Assembly: GCA_934351765.1 (NCBI GenBank)
Contig: CAKRJM010000008.1
Span: 1-23,347 of the forward strand
DNA length: 23,347 nucleotides
Reading direction: 5' to 3'
Source of the DNA: an uncultured Lachnospiraceae bacterium
GTDB lineage: Bacteria > Bacillota > Clostridia > Lachnospirales > Lachnospiraceae
Translations under genes and position numbers: made by a program
Notes under the pieces: model-generated
What the model was told of the DNA's origin: nothing
The model's input: the letters and a program-made list of their open reading frames with translations, nothing else
Database searches by the model: none
Part shown: piece after piece, positions 7,416 to 15,513 of the stretch
Position numbering within the stretch: position 1 is the stretch's first letter
Layout: each line of letters begins with the position of its first letter

Positions 7416-8444
7416 TTACACCTGTTCTGCAATGTCGTATACGAGCTGTCTGGATTCTTCCCAGCCGAGGCAGGGGTCGGTGATGGAGCAGCCGTAGATG
7501 TGGCCGCCGATTTTCTGGCTGCCGGGCTCGATATAGCTTTCGATCATGACGCCCTTTACCAGGCGCCGGATATCCATGGAGTGGTTTCGGCTGTGAAGAA
7601 CCTCCTTCACAATCCGGATCTGCTCCTGATACTGCTTGTTAGAGTTGGAGTGATTCGCATCAACAATACATGCCGGATTCTTCAGATCACGCTTACCGTA
7701 CATATCACAGAGGAGACGAAGATCCTCATAATGGTAGTTCGGCTGGCTTTGACCGTGCTTGTTCACTGCACCGCGGAGGATTGTGTGAGTGTAAGGATTG
7801 CCATCCGTGTGAACCTCCCAGCCGCGGAAAATGAAGGTATGACCATGCTGCGCGGCCATGACGGAGTTCAGCATAACCGAATAATCACCACTGGTGGGAT
7901 TCTTCATGCCGGCGCCGACATCCATACCGCTGACAGTCAGACGATGCTGCTGATTTTCTACAGAACGGGCACCGACTGCCACATAGGAGAGCAGATCGGA
8001 AAGATAGCGGTAGTTCTCCGGATAAAGCATTTCATCGGCAGCGGAAAGACCGGTTTCTTTTAAAACGCGCATATGAAGCTTTCGGATTGCCAGAAGTCCC
8101 TCAAACAGATCAGGTGCTTTTTCCGGGTTGGGCTGGTGAAGAATGCCTTTGTAGCCGTCGCCGGTGGTTCTGGGCTTATTGGTGTAGACTCTGGGAACGA
8201 TGAGAAGACGATCCTTCGTATCCTCCTGAACACGGATCAGCCTGGAAACATAGTCACAGACAGAATCCTCATTGTCGGCAGAGCAGGGACCGATAATCAC
8301 CAGGAAACGGTCATCCTTTCCGGTTAGGATATCACGGATCTCCTGATCCCGTCTGTGTTTGAGCTGGGTCAGTTCCTCGGAAAGAGGAAACTGGTGGCGG
8401 ATCTCCGCCGGGGTCGGAAGCTTGCTGATAAATTCAAAGCTCAT
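7416..8444 (-). CDS. aroG: 3-deoxy-7-phosphoheptulonate (DAHP) synthase, AroG type I-alpha
   Basis: The enzyme condenses phosphoenolpyruvate and erythrose 4-phosphate, the first step of the shikimate pathway to aromatic amino acids. Diagnostic blocks are LVIIGPCSADN near residue 50, a PRVYTNKPRTTGDGYKGI segment, VGARSVENQQHR, GMDVGAGMKNPTSGD, and IVDANHSNSNKQ and GGHIYGCSITDPCLGW toward the C-terminus. This is the E. coli AroF/G/H-type family rather than the Bacillus AroA type. The start at 8444 (MSFEFISKLP, 342 residues) follows AGGAGG; the 20 upstream residues of the open frame overlap the preceding gene's end and lack a site. It follows the DUF368 gene by 22 bp and is probably co-transcribed with it. 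Confidence 0.96.
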   Translation of the reverse strand: MSFEFISKLPTPAEIRHQFPLSEELTQLKHRRDQEIRDILTGKDDRFLVIIGPCSADNEDSVCDYVSRLIRVQEDTKDRLLIVPRVYTNKPRTTGDGYKGILHQPNPEKAPDLFEGLLAIRKLHMRVLKETGLSAADEMLYPENYRYLSDLLSYVAVGARSVENQQHRLTVSGMDVGAGMKNPTSGDYSVMLNSVMAAQHGHTFIFRGWEVHTDGNPYTHTILRGAVNKHGQSQPNYHYEDLRLLCDMYGKRDLKNPACIVDANHSNSNKQYQEQIRIVKEVLHSRNHSMDIRRLVKGVMIESYIEPGSQKIGGHIYGCSITDPCLGWEESRQLVYDIAEQV

Positions 8445-8466
8445 GATAATGTCCTCCTGCGTTTGG

Positions 8467-9348
8467 TTAGCGTGTTTCGCCCATGTACCAGGTACCGAAA
8501 GCACCGGCGATCATGAGAATGATACCGATGATCAGACCGCCCACGGTAACGTGAGCCAGGGCACCGGTGTTATGGAAGATCCCGAAAGGGGAGGATAAGA
8601 TCAGTCCAAGGATCGCAGCATAGGTGGATACCGTATGGCGCTCAAACAGATATTCGATCAGTTTGGCGATCAGGAAAATGCCCAGGACACAGCCGATTCC
8701 GAACGGGATCAGAATGGCAGCCTCGCCCAGGAGTGCATTCCAGTTTCCGGCCTTTAATGCGTCCATAAAGCCGGTGATGGAATTGATCACACCGTAATAG
8801 TAGCCGAGGATCATCAGGATCATGGAACCGCTGACACCGGGGATAACCATGGTAGCGGCAGCAATGATGCCCATGAAAAACAGCACGATCATGGTTCCGG
8901 GAGTAGCTGTTAAGGTGGTCAGGGTATCCGTACTTTCTTTGAGGAACGGAAGTGCGGCAGCCAGGAGAAACATCACCAGAAACGCCAGTACGTTCATGGC
9001 GGTCAGCCTCCGTCTGCGGCTTTTCCGGATCCCGGTTTTCATTTCACGGATCAGCACCGGCACACCGCCCAGGATCAGGCCAAGGAAGGTCAGACAGGTG
9101 GGGAGCGGCTGGTTAGTCAGCAGATACTTGATGGCGTAGGTGAAGCAGACAATTCCGATCACACAGCCAATGAGGATGGGAAGCAGCGTTCGGATGCTCT
9201 TCTTAAACTGGCTGAACAGGTGGGAAACAGAGAAAATTAGCTTGTTGTAGATTCCCATGGAAACCGCCATGGTACCGCCGCTGACACCGGGAATCACGTT
9301 GGCAATTCCAATCACGGCGCCTTTTAGCATGTCAAGAATAAAATTCAT
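8467..9348 (-). CDS. DUF368 family membrane protein (polyprenyl-phosphate transporter, PopT type)
   Basis: The 293-residue integral membrane protein has about eight hydrophobic helices. It carries the paired DUF368 signature: IANVIPGVSGGTMAVSMGIY near residues 15-34 and a second copy, TMVIPGVSGSMILMILGYYY, in the other half, implying an internally duplicated inverted fold. Members of this family are reported to recycle undecaprenyl phosphate across the membrane for cell-wall and teichoic-acid synthesis. The ATG at 9348 follows AAAGGA; a TTG two codons earlier is less likely. A near-consensus promoter lies upstream, aroG follows in the same operon, and an LTA-synthase-type gene is divergent from it, which suits a lipid-carrier role. 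Confidence 0.9.
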   Translation of the reverse strand: MNFILDMLKGAVIGIANVIPGVSGGTMAVSMGIYNKLIFSVSHLFSQFKKSIRTLLPILIGCVIGIVCFTYAIKYLLTNQPLPTCLTFLGLILGGVPVLIREMKTGIRKSRRRRLTAMNVLAFLVMFLLAAALPFLKESTDTLTTLTATPGTMIVLFFMGIIAAATMVIPGVSGSMILMILGYYYGVINSITGFMDALKAGNWNALLGEAAILIPFGIGCVLGIFLIAKLIEYLFERHTVSTYAAILGLILSSPFGIFHNTGALAHVTVGGLIIGIILMIAGAFGTWYMGETR

Positions 9349-9383
9349 AAGCAATATCCTTTCAAGTATATATACAGTTTCTA

Positions 9384-9412
9384 ATTATAGGGGGAATCCA
9401 GAGGGATGTCAA
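9384..9412 (-). promoter_or_regulatory. Consensus promoter of the DUF368-aroG operon
   Basis: Read on the minus strand, TTGACA (9412-9407) is followed after exactly 17 bp by TATAAT (9389-9384). Both hexamers match the housekeeping consensus perfectly, so strong constitutive expression is expected unless a regulator intervenes. Confidence 0.88.
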
Positions 9413-9436
9413 GACGAACCAGAGCGGAGAAAAATG

Positions 9437-9465
9437 TTGAAATTTGAGTAAAAAAATCGTAAAAT
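9437..9465 (+). promoter_or_regulatory. Promoter of the LTA-synthase-like gene
   Basis: TTGAAA (9437-9442), a 17 bp spacer and TAAAAT (9460-9465). Its -35 box lies 24 bp from the -35 box of the divergent promoter, so the two polymerase sites are back to back. Confidence 0.7.
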
Positions 9466-9533
9466 TCACCTATATAAATCAAAAAGAAAATCTGATATAT
9501 TGGATAAAGTATTTTGGATGAAAGGGTGGAATT

Positions 9534-11597
9534 ATGAAGAATCGACTTAACAGACTGCGGGCATGGATGGACCATTATCCGCTGGCGGCCTGTTTTCTGA
9601 CTGCACTGGCACTGAATCTGATTGTGGAGATCCTGTCCCGTCGTTCGCTGATCCAGGGCTTTGTTTATCTTGGAACCAGACCCCTCATGTTTCTTTACAA
9701 TACGATTATTATTTTCTGGTGTTTTTCGCTGCTGCTTCTGGTAAAACGGAAACTCTTTCTGGGCACAGTGATCAGCATTTTCTGGATTATTTTAGGCACC
9801 GCGAATTTTGTGCTTTTGGGCTGTCGGGTCACGCCGTTTAATGCGGCTGATCTGCGTCTGACAAAGGATGCACTGGCTGTCGCCGGAAAATACCTGAAAT
9901 GGTGGCATGTCGTGCTCATGGTGACTGCACTGATAGGCCTGATCGTGGGACTGGTGTACCTGTTTAAAAAGCTTCCCAGATGGCAGAAAAAGCCGGCAAG
10001 GCTGAAGGGACTGATCTTCTCGGTGTTTTCCCTTCTGGCCCTTCTGGGTCTGAGCAGCGTCGGTATGAAGTCCGGGATCCTTGCCAGCCAGTTTGGAAAT
10101 CTGGCGCAGGCTTATCTGGATTATGGTTTTCCGTACTGCTTTGCCAACAGTGTGATCAATACCGGGATCAGTAAGCCGGATGATTACAGTACGGAGACGG
10201 TAAAGGAAATCAAGGAGGCAGAAATCGTTCCGGAGGAGCATGTCTGGGCGCAGCTCATTGAGGAGGATCAGCCGGAGATCGTGGATACCAAAGGCGTTGC
10301 AGTGTCGGAACAGACGCCGAATATCATTTTTCTTCAGTTGGAATCCTTCAGTGATCCGCTGAAATATCTTCATATGAAATGTTCGGAGGATCCGATCCCC
10401 AATTTCCGGAAACTGATGAGTCAGTATTCCTCTGGTTATCTGTCTGTTCCGGCAGTGGGGGCAGGTACTGCCAATACGGAGTTTGAGGTAATTACCGGCA
10501 TGAATCTGGACTTTTTCGGTCCTGGAGAGTATCCTTATAAAACAGTGCTTCAGAAGCAGGTCTGTGAAAGTCTGCCCTTTGATTTAAAGGACATTGGATA
10601 TCATGCCCAGGCGATCCATAATAATTCAGGAACCTTTTATGACCGCTACACGGTTTTTTCCCAGCTTGGATTTGATACCTTTACTTCCTTAGAATATATG
10701 TCCGGCTATGACAAAACCTACATGGGATGGGCGAAGGACCGGATCCTGCGGGATCAAATCAGCAGGGTTTTAAATTCAACCACCGGTGCGGATATGATCT
10801 ATACGATCTCCGTTCAGGGGCATGGTGCTTATCCACAGGAAAAGGTTCTGGAAGCTCCGGATATCACGGTTACCGGACTGCCCACAGAGGGTGAGACAAA
10901 TGCCATGGAGTATTATATCCAGCAGATCCATGAAATGGATCAGTTTGTGGCGGATCTGGTGAAGCTTCTGGAGACCAGAAAAGAGCCGACGGTCCTTGTA
11001 ATGTACGGGGATCATCTTCCCAGTCTCAACCTGACGGAGGACAAGCTGGAGAACAAAAATGTGTTCCAGACCGAGTATGTGATCTGGGATAATCTGGGAC
11101 TGGAACGGAAAGAAACGAACGTAGAGGCCTACCAGCTTGCAGCATATGTAACCGACCGGATCGGACTGCATAAGGGAACCATGTTCCGCTTCCATCAGAA
11201 TTATTTGCAGAAGGAGAGTCATAATGCAGCAGAGGAGGAAGCCTATCTGGCGGACATGAAGATCCTGGAGTATGATATTCTTTACGGTGATCAGGATGTC
11301 TTCGAGGGGGAGATGCCTTACAAGGCGACGAATCTTCATATGGGCGTCCAGCCCATTACCATCAACCGGGTACTGACGGAGGGCAATGGGTTATATGTGA
11401 CCGGCTGGAACTACACACCAAACAGTGTGATCTATGTCAACGGAAAGGAAGTGGAGACCAGGTATGTGTCCACGAATCTTCTATATGCGGAGGGTGTAAC
11501 ATTTGAGGATGAGATTGACAACGAGGTGACAGTCAGCCAGGTAAGCGATGATAATATTGTACTGAGCACCACAGAGCCTTATATCGTAAAGGAATAG
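9534..11597 (+). CDS. LTA synthase family (phosphoglycerol transferase/sulfatase-fold) membrane enzyme
   Basis: The protein belongs to the lipoteichoic-acid-synthase family, which transfers glycerol phosphate or similar groups from phospholipid outside the membrane. The first 200 residues contain about five membrane helices. The extracellular sulfatase-type domain then shows Glu270 (QLESF), the presumed nucleophile Thr312 in GTANTEFEVITG, His430 (VQGHGAYP) and the metal-binding YGDHLP at 491-496. The last 90 residues look like a beta-rich, Ig-like C-terminal extension not present in the minimal enzyme. The total is 687 residues, and the start follows AAAGGGTGG. Divergent promoter sharing with a polyprenyl-phosphate transporter and the terminator right after it mark a single-gene unit. 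The polymer made cannot be stated. Confidence 0.9.
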   Translation: MKNRLNRLRAWMDHYPLAACFLTALALNLIVEILSRRSLIQGFVYLGTRPLMFLYNTIIIFWCFSLLLLVKRKLFLGTVISIFWIILGTANFVLLGCRVTPFNAADLRLTKDALAVAGKYLKWWHVVLMVTALIGLIVGLVYLFKKLPRWQKKPARLKGLIFSVFSLLALLGLSSVGMKSGILASQFGNLAQAYLDYGFPYCFANSVINTGISKPDDYSTETVKEIKEAEIVPEEHVWAQLIEEDQPEIVDTKGVAVSEQTPNIIFLQLESFSDPLKYLHMKCSEDPIPNFRKLMSQYSSGYLSVPAVGAGTANTEFEVITGMNLDFFGPGEYPYKTVLQKQVCESLPFDLKDIGYHAQAIHNNSGTFYDRYTVFSQLGFDTFTSLEYMSGYDKTYMGWAKDRILRDQISRVLNSTTGADMIYTISVQGHGAYPQEKVLEAPDITVTGLPTEGETNAMEYYIQQIHEMDQFVADLVKLLETRKEPTVLVMYGDHLPSLNLTEDKLENKNVFQTEYVIWDNLGLERKETNVEAYQLAAYVTDRIGLHKGTMFRFHQNYLQKESHNAAEEEAYLADMKILEYDILYGDQDVFEGEMPYKATNLHMGVQPITINRVLTEGNGLYVTGWNYTPNSVIYVNGKEVETRYVSTNLLYAEGVTFEDEIDNEVTVSQVSDDNIVLSTTEPYIVKE

Positions 11598-11645
11598 AAA
11601 ATCAGAACAGAAGCATGTGTTGGGACAAAAATTCCGAATGAATTC

Positions 11646-11685
11646 ACAGGAGTGGCTGAGCCAATCAGCTGCTCCTGTTTTATTT
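11646..11685 (+). terminator. Terminator of the LTA-synthase-like gene
   Basis: ACAGGAGTGGCTGA pairs with TCAGCTGCTCCTGT (two G-T pairs, loop GCCAA), ending at 11678 in a TTTTATTT tract. The rest of the 310 bp gap up to pstC holds the Pho-type promoter described separately; 11686-11768 shows nothing I can name. Confidence 0.85.
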
Positions 11686-11768
11686 CCCGGAAAAGTGCCT
11701 CCTGTGGAACAAAAACACTTCGCCGTATGAACAAACACGTTTGAAAGGTTCTGTCTGCCAGAAAACCA

Positions 11769-11816
11769 TTTACTTAGATTTTACATCGATTACCTCTCTT
11801 TTACCGGATCTATAGA
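11769..11816 (+). promoter_or_regulatory. Pho box array and promoter of pstC
   Basis: TTTAC at 11769, TTTAC at 11780, ATTAC at 11789 and TTTAC at 11800 repeat at roughly one helical turn on the same face of the DNA. They are followed by a -10-like TATAGA at 11811-11816. The expected -35 position (about 11788) falls inside the repeats. This is the layout of PhoB/PhoP-activated promoters, in which dimers on 11 bp direct repeats replace a good -35 box. The hexamer differs from the Bacillus TTAACA motif, so regulator identity is inferred from the neighbouring phoB. Confidence 0.65.
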
Positions 11817-11907
11817 GTAGGGTGGTGTCTGCCGTCCGGAAAACATGCTATGGTTAATCCTGCAAAGCGGAGCGGGATGCTTCGCCTGAAAAAAAGGAGG
11901 AGAATTC

Positions 11908-12846
11908 ATGAAACAGTCTGGTTTCAGTATCATTGGAAACGGCAAAGCCCAAAAACGGACCGAACAGGCCGCGTCCGGGATCTTTTTCCTGTGCGGTATG
12001 TTTGCGATTCTGGCGGTCGTTGTTATTACAGCCTATATGATCTTAAAAGGAACACCGGCGCTTGGAAAGGTCGGAATCCTGGAGGTCCTGTTTGGAACAG
12101 TATGGAAGCCGGAGGCGGCAGATCCGTCCTTTGGTATTCTGTATGTTATTTTGACTTCCATCATCGGCACGGCACTGGCGGTTCTGATCGGCGTGCCGAT
12201 CGGCCTGATGACGGCAATCTTCATGGCGGAGGTAGCACCGGAGCGCGTCACAAGAGTTGTCCGGCCGGCCGTACAGCTTCTGGCCGGAATTCCGTCGGTG
12301 GTTTACGGACTTGTGGGACTTCTGGTCCTGAACCCGCTTATGTATAAGCTGGAGCTGTGGGTATTTAAGGGTTCCTCGACCCACCAGTGGACCGGTGGCT
12401 CCAATCTGTTATGTGCCGTTCTGGTGCTGGCCGTTATGATCCTGCCAACGGTCATCAACATCAGCGAATCGGCGCTTCGTGCTGTACCACGGGATTACCG
12501 CATGACTTCGCTGGCGCTGGGAGCGACAAAGATCCAGACAATTTTCAAGGTGATCCTGCCATCAGCAAAATCGGGAATTGCAACCGCCATCGTTCTTGGC
12601 GTCGGAAGAGCCATCGGTGAGGCCATGGCAATCTGTATGGTGGCAGGCAATGCGGTGAAGCTGCCGCTGCCGTTTAATTCGGTTCGGTTCCTGACAACCG
12701 CCATGGTAAGCGAAATGTCTTATTCCACGGGACTTCACCGGGAGGTGCTGTTCACGATCGGCCTGGTACTGTTTGTCTTTATCATGATCATCAATCTGGT
12801 GCTCAGCCGGATCATGAAGAAAGGAGCGGAAGATGGAAGCAAGTAA
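11908..12846 (+). CDS. pstC: Phosphate ABC transporter permease PstC
   Basis: PstC is one of the two membrane subunits of the high-affinity phosphate importer. The 312-residue protein has six predicted helices and the permease EAA loop around ALRAVPRDYRMTSLALGATK-IQTIFKVILPSAKSGI, which docks onto PstB. IPSVVYGLVGLLVLNP in the middle is typical of Pst permeases. AAAAAGGAGGAG precedes the ATG. It is the first gene of the cluster, after a Pho-type promoter, and overlaps pstA by 14 bp. Confidence 0.97.
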   Translation: MKQSGFSIIGNGKAQKRTEQAASGIFFLCGMFAILAVVVITAYMILKGTPALGKVGILEVLFGTVWKPEAADPSFGILYVILTSIIGTALAVLIGVPIGLMTAIFMAEVAPERVTRVVRPAVQLLAGIPSVVYGLVGLLVLNPLMYKLELWVFKGSSTHQWTGGSNLLCAVLVLAVMILPTVINISESALRAVPRDYRMTSLALGATKIQTIFKVILPSAKSGIATAIVLGVGRAIGEAMAICMVAGNAVKLPLPFNSVRFLTTAMVSEMSYSTGLHREVLFTIGLVLFVFIMIINLVLSRIMKKGAEDGSK

Positions 12847-13777
12847 AAAAAAGGCTCTGTGTGCAGCAGAAACGGCCGGAATCGGATGTACCATCATGGA
12901 AAAGCGGAAGCGTCCCTCCGATATGATTCTGAAGGGAATCATCTATCTGTGTGCAGCCATTTCGATGTTTTTGGTTGTCGGCATTGTGGTTTATGTATTT
13001 GTCCGCGGAATCCGGTCTATTAACTGGACGTTTCTGACCACGGTACAGAATACAAAGACGGGGACCTTCGGAATCGCCGGAAACCTGTTAAATACATTAT
13101 ATATTATCATTCTGTCCCTGCTGATCGCCACACCTCTTGGTATTGGTGCAGCCATCTACTTAAACGAATATGCAAAGCCGGGGAAGCTGGTCCGTGCCAT
13201 TGAGTTTACCACAGAGACGCTGTCCGGAATCCCTTCGATCATCTTTGGTATGTTTGGTATGGTATTCTTCGGAACAACGCTGCATCTGGGCTACTGCATC
13301 CTTACCGGAGCCTTGACACTGACGCTTTTGATCCTGCCGCTGATCACGAGAAATACGCAGGAGGCACTTCGGACCGTGCCGGACAGCTATCGAAGCGGTG
13401 CACTTGGAATCGGTGCGACAAAGTGGTATATGATCCGGACGATCCTGCTGCCGTCGGCCATGCCTGGAATTATCACGGGTGTCATTCTTGCCATCGGCCG
13501 AATTGTCGGCGAGTCAGCCGCACTTATTTTTACCGCAGGAAGCGGTTATATCCTTCCGAAGACCATCGGCGGAGCCTTTCACAAGATCCTGGAATCCGGC
13601 GGAACTCTGACGATCCAGATGTATTTAAGCATGAGCAAGGCAAAGTATGATGATGCCTTCGGAATTGCACTGGTGCTTCTGGTGATCGTACTGGGAATCA
13701 ACGCCCTGACCAGAGCCCTGACGAAGAGATTTGATGTAACCAGGCTGGATGAACGAAAAACGAAAAAGAGCAGATAA
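12833..13777 (+). CDS. pstA: Phosphate ABC transporter permease PstA
   Basis: Second membrane subunit of the phosphate importer, 314 residues. About six helices follow a roughly 30-residue charged N-terminus. The EAA loop reads EALRTVPDSYRSGALGIGAT-KWYMIRTILLPSAMPGI, and GIPSIIFGMFGMVFFG is the conserved mid-protein block. The start at 12833 lies inside the end of pstC and follows AAAGGAG, indicating translational coupling. A later ATG at 12896 (MEKRKRPSD) would give a more typical N-terminus but has no good ribosome binding site. Confidence 0.96.
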   Translation: MEASKKKALCAAETAGIGCTIMEKRKRPSDMILKGIIYLCAAISMFLVVGIVVYVFVRGIRSINWTFLTTVQNTKTGTFGIAGNLLNTLYIIILSLLIATPLGIGAAIYLNEYAKPGKLVRAIEFTTETLSGIPSIIFGMFGMVFFGTTLHLGYCILTGALTLTLLILPLITRNTQEALRTVPDSYRSGALGIGATKWYMIRTILLPSAMPGIITGVILAIGRIVGESAALIFTAGSGYILPKTIGGAFHKILESGGTLTIQMYLSMSKAKYDDAFGIALVLLVIVLGINALTRALTKRFDVTRLDERKTKKSR

Positions 13778-13792
13778 GAATGGAGGAAGCAT

Positions 13793-14551
13793 ATGCCTGT
13801 CAATAAAATTATTACGAAAGACCTTAATTTATATTATGGAGAAAACCACGCACTGAAGTCGGTGAATATGGACATTAAGGAGAACGCAGTTACCGCATTC
13901 ATTGGTCCCTCCGGCTGCGGGAAATCCACATTTTTAAAGACGCTGAACCGGATGAATGATCTGGTCCAGGGGGTGAAGATCACCGGAACAGTCACCATTG
14001 ACGGAGAAAATATCTATGATCCGGGCGTGGATACCACCCTGCTTCGGAAAAAGGTGGGTATGGTATTTCAGCAGCCGAATCCGTTTCCGATGAGTATTTA
14101 TGACAACGTTGCTTATGGTCCCAGAATCCATGGGATCCGTCATAAGGCAGAGCTTGATGAGATCGTGGAAAAGAGCCTTCGGGATGCGGCTATTTTTGAT
14201 GAGGTAAAGGATCGGTTAAAAAAGTCTGCCCTGGGACTTTCCGGCGGACAGCAGCAGAGGCTTTGCATTGCAAGAGCGCTGGCGGTGCAGCCGGAGGTGC
14301 TTCTTATGGATGAACCGACCTCGGCGCTGGATCCCATTTCCACCCTGAAGATCGAGGATCTGATGGCGCAGCTGAGAGAGCAGTATACCGTAGTGATCGT
14401 AACACACAACATGCAGCAGGCATCCCGAATTTCGGATTACACGGCATTTTTCCTGGTGGGCGAGATGGTTGAGTTCAATACCACGGATGAGATCTTTGCA
14501 AGACCGCAGGATAAGCGGACAGAGGATTATATTACCGGCCGGTTCGGCTAA
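13793..14551 (+). CDS. pstB: Phosphate ABC transporter ATP-binding protein PstB
   Basis: PstB hydrolyses ATP to drive phosphate import and takes part in signalling to PhoR through PhoU. Walker [10 protein letters not shown] is at residues 38-46; [20 protein letters not shown] is the Q-loop region characteristic of Pst[16 protein letters not shown] is the ABC signature, and [13 protein letters not shown] is Walker B. The H-loop is in [10 protein letters not shown]. The 252-residue length is standard. It starts 15 bp after pstA behind GGAGG. Its stop codon lies inside the first copy of a 29 bp tandem duplication. Confidence 0.98.
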   Translation: MPVNKIITKDLNLYYGENHALKSVNMDIKENAVTAFIGPSGCGKSTFLKTLNRMNDLVQGVKITGTVTIDGENIYDPGVDTTLLRKKVGMVFQQPNPFPMSIYDNVAYGPRIHGIRHKAELDEIVEKSLRDAAIFDEVKDRLKKSALGLSGGQQQRLCIARALAVQPEVLLMDEPTSALDPISTLKIEDLMAQLREQYTVVIVTHNMQQASRISDYTAFFLVGEMVEFNTTDEIFARPQDKRTEDYITGRFG

Positions 14552-14605
14552 AGCAGACCGTATACAGGTGGCCAGACTAAAGCAGACAGCGCACAGGTGG
14601 CCTGG
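14548..14605. repeat. 29 bp tandem duplication overlapping the pstB stop
   Basis: Two adjacent copies (14548-14576 and 14577-14605) share CTAAAGCAGAC and ACAGGTGGCC, differing at a few central and terminal bases. The first copy contains the last bases of pstB including its TAA. No such duplication is seen elsewhere in the cluster. Confidence 0.8.
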
Positions 14606-14619
14606 CCTGCAGGGGGGTT

Positions 14620-14772
14620 ATGGAGAAGCTGGATGATTTGATGGGTATTATGGAAAAATTGGATGATTTGGTTGAAAAGGAGGAGAATCTTGACAACGAG
14701 AGTGAATTTTCAAAAGGAATTGGAAATTTTAAACAAGTCGCTGGAGGACATGGCAGGACTGGTGGAAAATAA
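14620..14772 (+). CDS. Possible 50-aa small ORF with a 10-aa internal repeat, overlapping phoU
   Basis: From the ATG at 14620 an open frame encodes MEKLDDLMGI-MEKLDDLVEK-EENLDNESEF and ends at 14772, well inside phoU in a different frame. The first two decapeptides correspond to a 30 bp DNA repeat with synonymous differences (GAG/GAA, AAG/AAA, CTG/TTG), which weakly suggests the peptide has been kept. The upstream GGGGGG is a poor ribosome binding site. It could encode a small amphipathic peptide, serve as a leader coupled to phoU translation, or be chance. I know of no family. Confidence 0.3.
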   Translation: MEKLDDLMGIMEKLDDLVEKEENLDNESEFSKGIGNFKQVAGGHGRTGGK

Positions 14773-15355
14773 CATCGAAAAGTCACTGGTGTCCTTTGAA
14801 AAGCGGAATGTGGAGCTGGCAGAGGAGATCGTTCACGGAGATCGGGCGGTGGATGATATGCAGCGGTCCATCGAGGCGCAGTGTCTGTCTCTTATGCTTC
14901 ATCAGCAGCCGGTGGTGGCACGTGACTTAAGACTGGTTTCTTCGGCACTGAAGATCGTGACGGATCTGGAGCGGATCGGGGATCATGCCCAGGATATTGC
15001 GGAGCTGGTGCTCCGGATCACGGATGCCAATGTGGCCTATAACGTAGGTCATATCATCGAGATGGCAGCAAAGGCAAAGGCGATGATGAAGCAGGCAATC
15101 CAGGCCTATATTCACCGTGATACGAAGCTGGCGGCACAGGTGGCTGCTTCCGATGATGAGGTGGATGAGCTATTCAATCAGGTCAAGAATGAGATATCGG
15201 TCCTTCTTCGTGAAGGAAAGGAGTCTGTGGATGACTGCGTGGATGTGCTTATGATCGCAAAATATCTGGAGCGGATCGGGGATCATGCCTCGAACATCTG
15301 TGAATGGACGGAGTTTAATGAGACAGGAACGGTGAAAAATATCCGTCTGATTTAA
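14690..15355 (+). CDS. phoU: Phosphate signalling complex protein PhoU
   Basis: PhoU links PstB to PhoR and keeps the Pho regulon off when phosphate is plentiful. The 221-residue all-helical protein contains two PhoU repeats, each with the metal-binding E/D-x3-R-x3-D pattern: IVTDLERIGDHAQDIAE in the first half and IAKYLERIGDHASNICEW in the second. The TTG at 14690 is taken as the start because AAAAGGAGG lies seven bases before it and the encoded MTTRVNFQKELEIL matches the family's N-terminus. An in-frame ATG at 14663 lacks a site. It is separated from pstB by 138 bp containing a tandem duplication and a small ORF. Confidence 0.94.
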   Translation: MTTRVNFQKELEILNKSLEDMAGLVENNIEKSLVSFEKRNVELAEEIVHGDRAVDDMQRSIEAQCLSLMLHQQPVVARDLRLVSSALKIVTDLERIGDHAQDIAELVLRITDANVAYNVGHIIEMAAKAKAMMKQAIQAYIHRDTKLAAQVAASDDEVDELFNQVKNEISVLLREGKESVDDCVDVLMIAKYLERIGDHASNICEWTEFNETGTVKNIRLI

Positions 15356-15364
15356 GAAAAGGGG

Positions 15365-15401
15365 TTTACCGTCCTTATAGACAGGTTTACAGAAGCTTTA
15401 C
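15365..15401 (+). promoter_or_regulatory. Pho box array upstream of pstS
   Basis: TTTAC at 15365, 15386 and 15397, with a degenerate TTATAG unit at 15375, give spacings of 21 (two turns) and 11 bp, matching the repeats before pstC. The best -10 candidate is TATAGT at 15446-15451, with a poor -35 (TGGCTT). That places the array about 50 bp upstream of the -10, further than at pstC, so the true start site is uncertain. Confidence 0.6.
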
Positions 15402-15405
15402 AAAA

Positions 15406-15423
15406 ATCACAGATAACTGTGAT
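15406..15423. promoter_or_regulatory. Perfect 18 bp palindrome in the pstS control region
   Basis: ATCACAG-ATAA-CTGTGAT is a perfect inverted repeat between the Pho repeats and the likely -10. It could be an operator for a dimeric regulator; the half sites TCACA/TGTGA resemble the CRP/FNR type in inverted order. It might instead be a short hairpin if transcription begins upstream. Confidence 0.5.
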
Positions 15424-15513
15424 GGCTTTCGGAAAACTCCGGTGTTATAGTGTGGGTGTTCCGAAAAAAAGAAAAAGAAAATTCAAAAAGGAAAGTAAAA
15501 GGAGAGTATCAAA

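Noticed and set aside
14689..14694. TTGACA as a promoter -35 box at the phoU start
   Set aside because: It is the TTG start codon and next codon of phoU, preceded by a perfect ribosome binding site, and no -10 box lies at the right distance.
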